Shown piece by piece: positions 8,780 through 16,227 of a DNA stretch of 64,000 bases. Source of the DNA: CABQCM01 sp965145485 (lineage in GTDB: Bacteria; Bacillota; Clostridia; Oscillospirales; Acutalibacteraceae); assembly GCA_965145485.1 (NCBI GenBank), contig CBCTCU010000005.1, forward strand, positions 45,271 to 109,270, in the 5' to 3' direction. The notes beneath the pieces are model-generated. The model saw nothing but the letters and a program-made list of their open reading frames with translations. It searched no databases and was not told the origin of the DNA. Within the stretch, counting starts at the first letter, position 1. Each line of letters starts with the position of its first letter. The translations under genes were made by a program, and so were the position numbers.

Positions 8780-9096
8780 GGAACATTCTCGATCCTTTCG
8801 GTTTAAAGTGAAGCTTGCGGCAATCCGCGTGGGGCCGTCGTGCGCCCCGGAGGGGGAGAAGCAGTGTTTCCCATCGGCAATCCCCGTGCACGGCCCGGCA
8901 TCGTGCCGCCGTTGGCAATCGGCCATGGCGCGACAAAGACCCACCCTTTTTCATCATCCTATTTGCAGTTGGGGCTGGCGAGACGCGGTCGCTACTCTTT
9001 CTATCGCGGCGCTGTATCCCAGCTTGAGCCCACGCCGCCACGCCGCGCCCTGGCCCCGTATCAGCCGGCGCAGGCCGGGCCGCGGCAATCTGGGGG
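8780..9096. other. Intra-operon gap, aroC to pheA
   Basis: 317 bp of GC-rich DNA inside an otherwise tightly overlapping operon. I see no gene, no T-rich terminator and no clear promoter. Its composition is like that of the inserts in aroE, pheA and aroA. Confidence 0.4.
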
Positions 9097-10170
9097 TCAG
9101 CGCAGCAGCTCATACACGGCCAGGGCCGCCGCCGCCTCCACCACCGGAAGGGCGCGCTGGGCGATGCAGGGATCGTGCCGCCCCTCGATGGAGATGGTCG
9201 TCTCGACCATCTCCCCCAGCAGCACGGTGGTCTGTTCCCGGGCAATCGATGGGGTCGGCTTGACCGCGACGCGGAATACCACCGGCATCCCATTGGTGAT
9301 CCCGCCCAGGATGCCGCCGTTGTGATTGGTGCGGGTGCGCACCCGCCCAGCCTCGATGCAATAGGGGTCGTTCGCCCCGCTGCCCCGCATCCCGGCCAGG
9401 GAGAAACCGTCGCCGAACTCCACCCCCTTGACCGCGGGGATGGAAAAGAGCAGGTGGGCGAGCACCGATTCCAGGGAATCGAAGAATGGGTTTCCCACCC
9501 CGGCGGGGAGGCCGCAGACGGCGCATTCCACCAGGCCGCCCACCGAATCGCCCGCCTCCCTCGCGGCGGCGACGGCGCTGCGCATGGCGCCTTCCACCCC
9601 GGGGTCGAGCAGCGGCAATGCCATCGCCTGCAAGCCCTCAAGCTCATCCGGCGCGACGCTCACCGGGTCAAAGCGGCGGTCCTCCACCCCGGCGATGGCG
9701 GCGATATGGCCGCCCACGACAATCCCCTGCCGGCGCAGAATCTGCCGGATGAGCGCGCCGCAAAAGACCAGCGGCGCGGTGATGCGCCCCGAGAAATGCC
9801 CCCCGCCGCGCGGGTCGTTAAAGCCGTCATAGCGGACAAACCCGGTAAAATCGGCATGGCCGGGGCGGGGGCGGTTTTTGAGATTGGCGTAGTCGCCCGA
9901 ACGGGTGTTGCGATTTTCGATCACGGCGCACAGGGGCGCGCCGGTGGTCTTATCCTCATACACCCCGCTGAGGATGCGGGGCACGTCCTCCTCCCTTCGG
10001 GGGGTGGACAGCTCGTCCCTGCCGGGGGCGCGGCGGCGCATCTGGCGGAGAATCTCCTCATAATCGATCTCCACACCGGCCGGAAGGCCGTCCATCACCA
10101 CCCCGATGGCCGGGCCGTGCGACTCCCCAAACAGGGAGATTTTACATTTGGTCCCCCAACTCGAGCTCAT
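9097..10170 (-). CDS. aroC: Chorismate synthase
   Basis: AroC makes chorismate from 5-enolpyruvylshikimate-3-phosphate using reduced FMN. 357 residues, normal for the family. Signatures: 'KISLFGESHGPAIGVVMDG' near the N-terminus, 'RPRPGHADFTG', 'DPRGGGHFSGR' and 'TNHNGGILGGITNG', which bind FMN and phosphate. The start at 10170 follows GGAGGTGCGTTTG and lies 29 bp inside the 3' end of aroA, so the two are translationally coupled. The frame remains open upstream, but those residues are not family-like. Confidence 0.97.
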   Translation of the reverse strand: MSSSWGTKCKISLFGESHGPAIGVVMDGLPAGVEIDYEEILRQMRRRAPGRDELSTPRREEDVPRILSGVYEDKTTGAPLCAVIENRNTRSGDYANLKNRPRPGHADFTGFVRYDGFNDPRGGGHFSGRITAPLVFCGALIRQILRRQGIVVGGHIAAIAGVEDRRFDPVSVAPDELEGLQAMALPLLDPGVEGAMRSAVAAAREAGDSVGGLVECAVCGLPAGVGNPFFDSLESVLAHLLFSIPAVKGVEFGDGFSLAGMRGSGANDPYCIEAGRVRTRTNHNGGILGGITNGMPVVFRVAVKPTPSIAREQTTVLLGEMVETTISIEGRHDPCIAQRALPVVEAAAALAVYELLR

Positions 10171-11683
10171 CAAACGCACCTCCAAGCCGGCGGTAATCCT
10201 CAAAAAAGCCGGGATAAGATTTGCTGACACAGGGATAATCCTTCAAAACAAAGGGCTGCTCGCATACGGCGGCCGCCACCGCGAGGGTCATGGCCATGCG
10301 GTGGTCGCCATGGCTCCAGACCTGCCCGCCCCCTCGCAGCGGAAAGCCGCCGGCCGGCCGGCCGGCAATGCGCAGATCGTCCGGCCCTTCCCGCACGGCC
10401 GCGCCGAGGGCGGAAAGCTCGCTGACCACGGCGTGCAGGCGGTCGCATTCCTTGATGCGCAGGCGGCCGGCGTTGACGATATGGGTCTCCCCTTCGCAGG
10501 CGCAGGCAACGGCGGCCAGCACGGGGATAATATCGGGGTACTGGGCCGCGTCGATCACGCAGCCGTGCAGACGGTGGGCGGTGCAGATAAGGTTGCCCGC
10601 CGCGTCCCATTCGACCCTCGCCCCCATGCGCCGCAGGATGTCGCAGACGGCGCGGTCGCCCTGGGCCGAATCGCGCCGCAGCCCGGCGACGCGCAATAGC
10701 GTGCCGGCGGACGGCGCGGCCCCTCCCCCTGCCGGGGAGCCGGCTCCTTCTTCGGGGGATGGCGCGTCGATCACAGCGCCGCAGGCGGGCGGCACATCCT
10801 GCCCCGGGGCAGCCGTTTCCTTCCCCGGCCCGGTCGGGCAGCCGTCGGCGACAGCCCCCGGCTGGCCGGAAAAAGCGGGGAAATTACCCGGCGAGCCTCC
10901 ATCCCCCAAAAGGCTTCGCCGCACGCCGGCCAACGCCCCGGCCGCGAGGAAAAAGGCGGCCTGGCTGTAATCCCCCTCGACGGTATAATCGGCCGGGCGG
11001 TAGCCCCCGGGCTTCACTTCAAAAACCCGGTAGGCGTCGTGGGATACCTCTGCTCCAAAAGCCCGCATGACCTGCAGGGTGAGGTCAAGATATCCCTTGG
11101 ATTCCAGCGGGCCCTCCACCACGATGCGGGAAGGGCCGTCGAGCAGGGGCAGCGCGAGCAGCAGCCCGGTAATATACTGGGAGCTGACGTTGCCCGGCAG
11201 GCGAAAGACGCCCGGGCGCAGCCTGCCCCGCAGGGTGAGGTCCAGCCTGCCCTCGGCCGCTTCAAAGGGGATGCCCTGCTCGCGCAGGATGGCAAAGTAG
11301 GCGTCCAGAGGCCGCTTGCCCAGGTTGCCCTGGCCGGTCATCCGCACCGGGCGGCCCAACGCCAGAGCGACCGGCAGCAAAAACCGCAGGGTGGAGCCCG
11401 ACTCCTTGCAGTCAATCAGGGCGGGCTCGACATCCGCCGCCCCCCTGGATGCGGCGGCATGCACCACGACGGCATCCCCCTGCCACTCCATCCTCGCGCC
11501 CAGCGCGGCCGCCCCGCCGAGGGTGGCAAGGATATCATCCGACGGCGCGATGTTGCGCACCGTGCTGGAGCCACCGCCTGCCAGCGCGGCGCACAGCAGG
11601 GCGCGGTGGGCGACGCTTTTGGAGGGGGGGACCTTCACCCGGCCGGACAGGCAGGCGGGGGAAAGCAGAAGATCGCGACTCAA
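10142..11683 (-). CDS. aroA: EPSP synthase with internal low-complexity insert
   Basis: AroA transfers enolpyruvate from PEP to shikimate-3-phosphate. Motifs: 'VPPSKSVAHRALL' (residues 18-30), 'ESGSTLRFLLP' (94-104), 'GNLGKRPLDAYF' (PEP/glyphosate-site region), 'GNVSSQYITGLLLALP', 'DYSQAAFFLAAGAL', 'RIKECDRL' and 'SHGDHRMAMT'. At 513 residues it is about 80 longer than a typical AroA. The excess is one Gly/Pro/Ala-rich block at about residues 253-327 (DNA about 10702-10927) in the surface loop before 'LLRVAGLRRDSAQGD'. All catalytic blocks on both sides are intact and in frame. Start overlaps the aroB stop (ATGA). Confidence 0.96.
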   Translation of the reverse strand: MSRDLLLSPACLSGRVKVPPSKSVAHRALLCAALAGGGSSTVRNIAPSDDILATLGGAAALGARMEWQGDAVVVHAAASRGAADVEPALIDCKESGSTLRFLLPVALALGRPVRMTGQGNLGKRPLDAYFAILREQGIPFEAAEGRLDLTLRGRLRPGVFRLPGNVSSQYITGLLLALPLLDGPSRIVVEGPLESKGYLDLTLQVMRAFGAEVSHDAYRVFEVKPGGYRPADYTVEGDYSQAAFFLAAGALAGVRRSLLGDGGSPGNFPAFSGQPGAVADGCPTGPGKETAAPGQDVPPACGAVIDAPSPEEGAGSPAGGGAAPSAGTLLRVAGLRRDSAQGDRAVCDILRRMGARVEWDAAGNLICTAHRLHGCVIDAAQYPDIIPVLAAVACACEGETHIVNAGRLRIKECDRLHAVVSELSALGAAVREGPDDLRIAGRPAGGFPLRGGGQVWSHGDHRMAMTLAVAAAVCEQPFVLKDYPCVSKSYPGFFEDYRRLGGAFDELELGDQM

Positions 11684-12810
11684 TGCAGACCATCCTTTCC
11701 CGCCTCGCCGGCGCAGGCAGTATCATCCTCCTCCAGCTCGCCCGTAAGCAGTGGAGAAAAGTAAGAAGCGTCGGTCGAATAGAGCACGCCCCGCCCCATC
11801 TGCTCAAGCAGCACGACGGTGAGCCGTTGCCCTAAATTCTTTTTATCCCGCTGCAAAAATGGGATCAGTAGCTGCTTGTCCCCCTCCCACCGGGTGGGAA
11901 GGCCGAAAGCGCGCAGCAGCCGCGCAATCCGCCCGGCCGTGCCGCCGGGGGTCTGCCCCCTGGCCTGCGCCAGGCGGGAGATGGTCACCATGCCGATACC
12001 CACCGCCTCGCCGTGGCTGTGGCCGGTGTAGTGCTCGGCCCCCTCGATGGCGTGGCCGATGGTATGGCCGAAATTGAGCAGCATGCGCTGGCCGTTGTCC
12101 TGCTCGTCGGCCTCGACGACCGCCCCCTTGATCTCGCAGCAGCGGGCGACGATCGCCTCAATGCGCTCCATCACCCCAAGGCGGGGATTGCCCTGCTGCG
12201 CGCACTCCCAGAGCAAATCAAACAGCGCCTCGTCCCGGATGCAGGCCGTTTTCACCACCTCGGCCAGCCCGTCGGCAAAAAAGCGGTCGGTCAGGGATTC
12301 GAGCGCCCGGGGATCGGCCAGCACGGCCCGAGGCTGATAAAAGGCCCCCACCAGATTTTTCCCCTGCGGCAGATCGACCGCCACCTTCCCCCCCACCGAC
12401 GAATCCACCTGGGCAAGCAGGGTGGTGGGAAGCTGGACAAAGGGAACCCCCCGCAGAAAGGATGCGGCCGCAAAGCCGCCGAGGTCGCCAATGACCCCGC
12501 CCCCCAGGGTCAGCACCAGGTCCCGGCGGGTCAGGCCGAAGGAGACCATGCGCTCGTAAATGGCCGGGAGGGTCGAAAAGTCCTTGGTCGGCTCCCCCGC
12601 GGGAAGGGTGAGCAAATCGGCCCGAATTCCTGCCCCGGCAAGGGATTCGAGCACCTGCGGCGCATAGAGCGGTCCGACGTTTTCGTCGGTGATGACCATG
12701 GCGCGCCCGGCGGTGAAAGGGCGGACAAAATCCCCCACCCGGCCCAGCACGCCGCGGTCGATGATAATATCATAGCTTCTCTGGCCAAGGCTGACCGGTA
12801 CTACCTGCAT
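11680..12810 (-). CDS. aroB: 3-dehydroquinate synthase
   Basis: AroB cyclises DAHP to 3-dehydroquinate with NAD+ and a divalent metal. 376 residues, family length. Motifs: 'GEPTKDFSTL', 'GGGVIGDLGGFAAASFLRGV' (NAD binding), 'PTTLLAQVDSSVGGKVAVD', 'LNFGHTIGHAIE' and 'HSHGEAVGIGM', which supply the metal-binding His and Glu residues. Start at 12810, 12 bp after the aroF stop. Its stop overlaps the aroA start. Confidence 0.97.
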   Translation of the reverse strand: MQVVPVSLGQRSYDIIIDRGVLGRVGDFVRPFTAGRAMVITDENVGPLYAPQVLESLAGAGIRADLLTLPAGEPTKDFSTLPAIYERMVSFGLTRRDLVLTLGGGVIGDLGGFAAASFLRGVPFVQLPTTLLAQVDSSVGGKVAVDLPQGKNLVGAFYQPRAVLADPRALESLTDRFFADGLAEVVKTACIRDEALFDLLWECAQQGNPRLGVMERIEAIVARCCEIKGAVVEADEQDNGQRMLLNFGHTIGHAIEGAEHYTGHSHGEAVGIGMVTISRLAQARGQTPGGTAGRIARLLRAFGLPTRWEGDKQLLIPFLQRDKKNLGQRLTVVLLEQMGRGVLYSTDASYFSPLLTGELEEDDTACAGEAGKDGLH

Positions 12811-12822
12811 GCTTGTCCCTCC

Positions 12823-13851
12823 TCAGCGGCCGGATTCGGGCATGGCGCGCCCGACCGCCCGTGCCACCGGATCGAGCCTGCGCATCAGATGGCCGAACTC
12901 CTCCGGTGTGATCGACTGCTGGCCGTCGCACCAGGCATGGGCCGGATCGTTGTGCACCTCGATAATCAGCCCGTCGGCCCCGGCGGCGACGGCGGCCAGC
13001 GCCAGCGGCTCAACCAGCTCGCTCTTGCCGGTGGCGTGGCTCGGGTCGACAATGACCGGAAGGTGGCTTGCCTTTTTGGCCACCACGACAGCCGACAAAT
13101 CCAGGGTGTTGCGGGTGCTGGTCTCAAAGGTGCGGATTCCCCGCTCGCACAGGATGATCTCCTCGTTGCCCCCCGCGGCAATGTACTCGGCCGCCATGAG
13201 CCATTCCTCCACCGTGGCCGACAGGCCGCGCTTGAGCAAAATGGGCTTGCGGATCTGCCCGAGCTCGTGCAAAAGGTCAAAATTCTGCATATTGCGCGCG
13301 CCGACCTGGATGACGTCGACGTCCCGCTCAAACACCTCGATGTCGTGCGGGGCCATGATCTCGGTAACGATGGGCAGCCCGGTCTGCTCGCGGGCCAGCT
13401 TGAGCAGCTCGAGGCCCTGGTACTTGAGCCCCTGGAAGGCATAGGGGGAGGAGCGCGGCTTAAAAGCCCCCCCGCGCAGGAACTGGGCGCCGCACTGCTT
13501 GACGTCGTGGGCGACCTGCGTGATCTGCTCCTCGGTTTCGACCGAGCAGGGGCCGGCGATCAGGGCCAGGGTGTTCCCTCCGATGGCGGCGTTGCCCACC
13601 CGGACGACCGAATCGTCGGGGTGAAACTGCCGGTTGACCCTTTTGTAGGGCTCGGAAATCTTGACCACCCGGTCCACGTAAGGGTTGGCCTCCAGATGCG
13701 AGCGGTCAATCCCGGCCGTGTTGCCGATCAGGCCGAGGATGGACAGCTCCGACCCAATGACCGGGCTGACCTCTACCCCCTGCGCCAAAAGGTATTGGGT
13801 GAGCAGGTCGATTTCGCTCTGGGGGGTCTGGGGCTTTAAAATGACTACCAT
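12823..13851 (-). CDS. aroF: 3-deoxy-7-phosphoheptulonate (DAHP) synthase, type I-beta
   Basis: First enzyme of the shikimate pathway: condenses PEP and erythrose-4-phosphate. 342 residues. Residues about 1-75 form the ferredoxin-like (ACT-like) regulatory domain of the T. maritima-type enzymes ('MVVILKPQTPQSEIDLLTQY'), expected to bind an aromatic amino acid. The barrel follows: 'LIAGPCSVETEEQI', 'FLRGGAFKPRSSPYAFQG', 'QVGARNMQNFDLL', 'KPILLKRG', 'VDPSHATGKSELV' with the metal-binding Cys, His, Glu and Asp residues. First gene of the nine-gene operon. A TTGACA hexamer lies at 13930-13935 (minus strand), but I find no well-spaced -10 and no T-box. Confidence 0.96.
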   Translation of the reverse strand: MVVILKPQTPQSEIDLLTQYLLAQGVEVSPVIGSELSILGLIGNTAGIDRSHLEANPYVDRVVKISEPYKRVNRQFHPDDSVVRVGNAAIGGNTLALIAGPCSVETEEQITQVAHDVKQCGAQFLRGGAFKPRSSPYAFQGLKYQGLELLKLAREQTGLPIVTEIMAPHDIEVFERDVDVIQVGARNMQNFDLLHELGQIRKPILLKRGLSATVEEWLMAAEYIAAGGNEEIILCERGIRTFETSTRNTLDLSAVVVAKKASHLPVIVDPSHATGKSELVEPLALAAVAAGADGLIIEVHNDPAHAWCDGQQSITPEEFGHLMRRLDPVARAVGRAMPESGR

Positions 13852-14116
13852 AATGCATCTTGCCTTTCGGGTAAAATTAATGAGGGAACGAGGGGAATGC
13901 TCGGGCTGTGTGATAGAGGGCGTCGGGTTTGTCAAAGCGAACCCATCCTTTCGCCCCGCTGGCGGCGTACAACGTGAGCTACCGGGTCATGGAGCGGAAT
14001 CCGACCCACCGTATGCCGGGCTGCGTCACCCCCACCGCCCGGTCCAAAACGGGCCGGCTATAGGTACGGCCGGCTATCCGGCGAGCCGCTCCCCCAAGCC
14101 GACCGGTGCAAAACGG

Positions 14117-14965
14117 TCAAGGCTCGGCCTGCGGCTGGGCCGGGTCGGGCGGCGGGATCACCCGGTTGAGCTGGCCGACGCCCTGCAACTCAAATTCCTT
14201 GATGGCCCGCAGCAGACGACGGCGCAGGTATCCAAACAGATACACCCCCACGCCGATGGCCACAAAGCACAGCATCACCAGCACGGTCAGCTCGACCTGG
14301 ACCGTGCCGGTAACCAGGCAGACGAGCAAAAACAGCAGGGGGATCACCAGCATCGCAATGCCAAAAGAATTGACAATTTTTTTGTACAGATCCGCTCGGT
14401 TGCGAGCGCGCTCGAGCTGGCCGTGGCGTTTCCAGTATTCCTCCGGCCGCTGCAGCCAGTATTGGGCGAGGAGGTCCCTCTGATTCTGGGGCAGCTCGGA
14501 GGAGGGGACGGTGTAGTTGGGATCCTGCTGTAAAATTTCTTTCTCCAGCGCAAAAATCTCGTCGTCCCACGCCTTGCGGTCGGCCTCCAGCATGCCATAT
14601 TTGAAGTCCCGGGTGGCGGCGCCCAGCCCCATCACCCGCAGATAGACCGCCGTCTTGCGGCAACGAAGGGGATCCAGCCCGCTCTCGGCCAGCATTTCGT
14701 ATGCCATACAGGCCGACCGGGTCGCGTCGAGAAAGGCCCGGTAAGCCCGCGCGGTTGGAAAGGTCACATAGCCGTTGTAGCTGCGCAAAAGGACGTCGTC
14801 GTTATAAACCTGCTCCATTCGGTCAAGAAGCTGGCCGCACAGCGCCGCAGCCTCCCCCTCGGGAAGCGGAACCAGCCGCTGGGCCGCTTCGCTAAAATAG
14901 GGGACAGCCTCGACAAAGGTCATCTCTTTGGAAAAAAGCTCACTTTGAAAAATCTCAGGCTGCAT
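14117..14965 (-). CDS. Uncharacterised membrane protein with two C-terminal TM helices
   Basis: A 282-residue protein I do not recognise. Residues 1-200 are soluble, mostly helical and charged, with conserved-looking 'FKYGMLEADRKAWDDEIFAL'. Two hydrophobic segments at about 203-222 and 225-246 form a hairpin, followed by a basic stretch 'YLRRRLLRAIKEFEL' and a Pro-rich tail. No signal peptide, so the N-terminal domain probably faces the cytoplasm. ATG at 14965 follows GGAGGGATCTCT. It is on the same strand as the aromatic operon and about 265 bp upstream of aroF, without evidence of co-transcription. Confidence 0.85.
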   Translation of the reverse strand: MQPEIFQSELFSKEMTFVEAVPYFSEAAQRLVPLPEGEAAALCGQLLDRMEQVYNDDVLLRSYNGYVTFPTARAYRAFLDATRSACMAYEMLAESGLDPLRCRKTAVYLRVMGLGAATRDFKYGMLEADRKAWDDEIFALEKEILQQDPNYTVPSSELPQNQRDLLAQYWLQRPEEYWKRHGQLERARNRADLYKKIVNSFGIAMLVIPLLFLLVCLVTGTVQVELTVLVMLCFVAIGVGVYLFGYLRRRLLRAIKEFELQGVGQLNRVIPPPDPAQPQAEP

Positions 14966-15329
14966 AGAGATCCCTCCAATCGCTTCATTTTGCAAAGAAA
15001 AATGATACGGATAACGGCATGAAACCGACCCAGCCGCTACAAACAAAACCCAAACATTCGTCAAAAGCATGGCCGGCTGCGGCCAACCGGCAGCATCCAC
15101 GCGAAGCCGGATCGGCGCCCGACGCGCATGGCCCCATGCCTGCTTCAATGACAAACAGGATCATCGTTATCCTTATTTTATCACATCCGTCAAGAGCATG
15201 AAAAGGGCCAGACTCTCGGCAGCCTGCGACGGTCATCCACCGCCAAGCGCGCCCGCTTCATAGCCGCTTGCCGCCATAGCGCCCTCACACAGCACAAATC
15301 GTATCGCCCACAGAAACTGAAAGTACCAT

Positions 15330-15690
15330 AACCATCTGTCATCTGCGGCTATGGCATCAAAAAAGCGCGCGGTGCGAGTGGCGACATGACACACAGCCAT
15401 GAGCCTGTGCTTAAAATCAAAGTATTATCGCCCTTGATCGCTATGATATCGGAACTTGCAGCGTCAGTGACATCCGCTGTACATAACCGTCTGCGGATGT
15501 TAATTCATGGACGTAAATTGAAAATGGCATCCGATGCATATGGTCATAAATCAGAATATAATAGCGACTCGTCGTTATGATATCATGGGCCCCCGGCGTG
15601 AATGATATCATACGCACATGGCCTCAGGCCCATGCTCAAAATCAAAGCATCATAGCCGTTCGCGGCTATTATATCATATATCTTTTTATC
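15330..15690. repeat. Cluster of degenerate palindromic repeats
   Basis: Several diverged copies of an imperfect hairpin, core approximately ATAGCCgttcGCGGCTAT followed by ATATCAT. Clear copies end at about 15451, 15587 and 15677. The copies at about 15424 and 15648 are also preceded by a shared AAAATCAAAG box and a CATG-rich arm. A further copy lies at 880-962 and a possible core at 23430-23455. It looks like a non-coding REP or MITE-type family. Confidence 0.55.
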
Positions 15691-15937
15691 AGACAAGCCG
15701 TAACCGAACGACTGCCGCCTGAGCGGACCTCTGGAGGGGACTTTAGCGTCCCGACCTCGGATGGAGCGTCCGATGAGTATCCCTGTACCCCCATACCATA
15801 TGGCCGAAAGGCGGGGAATGTCCATTGCCGGAACCCGTTGGAAAGAAACGCCGCCGTGCGGAAAACCTTTCTGGTATCATTCTCCTGTGGCTACGTGACC
15901 AGTCTCGAGCCTCTCGGCCCGTCTTCAGGGCAGCAGA

Positions 15938-15963
15938 AAGGCGCACACCTACGTGTGCGCCTT
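15938..15963. terminator. Perfect 11-bp hairpin
   Basis: AAGGCGCACAC / GTGTGCGCCTT around the loop CTAC. No T tract on the plus strand; short CCTTTC on the minus strand. Its transcript is unknown. Confidence 0.35.
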
Positions 15964-16187
15964 GGAAGCTCTATTCCTTCTATCCAACAACCATGACCAA
16001 AAGAACGGAATATATGATCGACCATTTTGAGGGGAAAGCTCCGTCTCCAGGGGCGTCGGATTCGCGAAATACGGTGAGAACGCCCGCCTTTTGACCGCGC
16101 CTTGTCTATCTCAATAGGGAGTACCGCCCACAGTGGAAATAGAACCGGCTGGTTCACGATGGGGTGGGCGTCGGCATTCGTACCGGT

Positions 16188-16212
16188 CTATGCGCCCCGC
16201 AGGGCAGCATAG
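16188..16212 (-). terminator. Hairpin just downstream of the GH172 gene
   Basis: CTATGC-GCCC / GGGC-A-GCATAG around CGCA, 16 bp after the stop codon of the minus-strand gene. It lacks a T tract. Confidence 0.4.
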
Positions 16213-16227
16213 AAAGCGCTTTGCGCC

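Larger units (their letters stand above)
14966..16227. other. 1.26-kb gene-poor region
   Basis: No frame here has both a ribosome site and protein-like sequence. It contains the palindromic repeat cluster (15330-15690), a perfect 11-bp hairpin at 15938-15963 and a second hairpin at 16188-16212. This is the longest stretch without a gene in the window. Confidence 0.6.

Noticed and set aside
12013..13839. 608-codon plus-strand frame opposite aroB and aroF
   Set aside because: Both aroB and aroF are unmistakable on the other strand; the plus frame is composition-driven.
13910..13935. Promoter of aroF with TTGACA at 13930-13935
   Set aside because: The best -10 candidate (TATCAC) is only 14 bp away. 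The shared string TTGACAAACCCGAC with the promoter at 591 may be coincidence, so it was not listed as a promoter.
13852..14116. T-box leader upstream of aroF
   Set aside because: No GGGTGGxACCGCG-type anti-terminator string on the relevant strand.
15577..16157. Overlapping frames of 80-140 codons in the 15-16 kb gap
   Set aside because: They cross the palindromic repeats, lack ribosome sites and look random; treated as non-coding.
14966..16227. Insertion sequence or transposon
   Set aside because: No transposase-like frame and no clear terminal inverted repeats with target duplications; only small palindromic elements.
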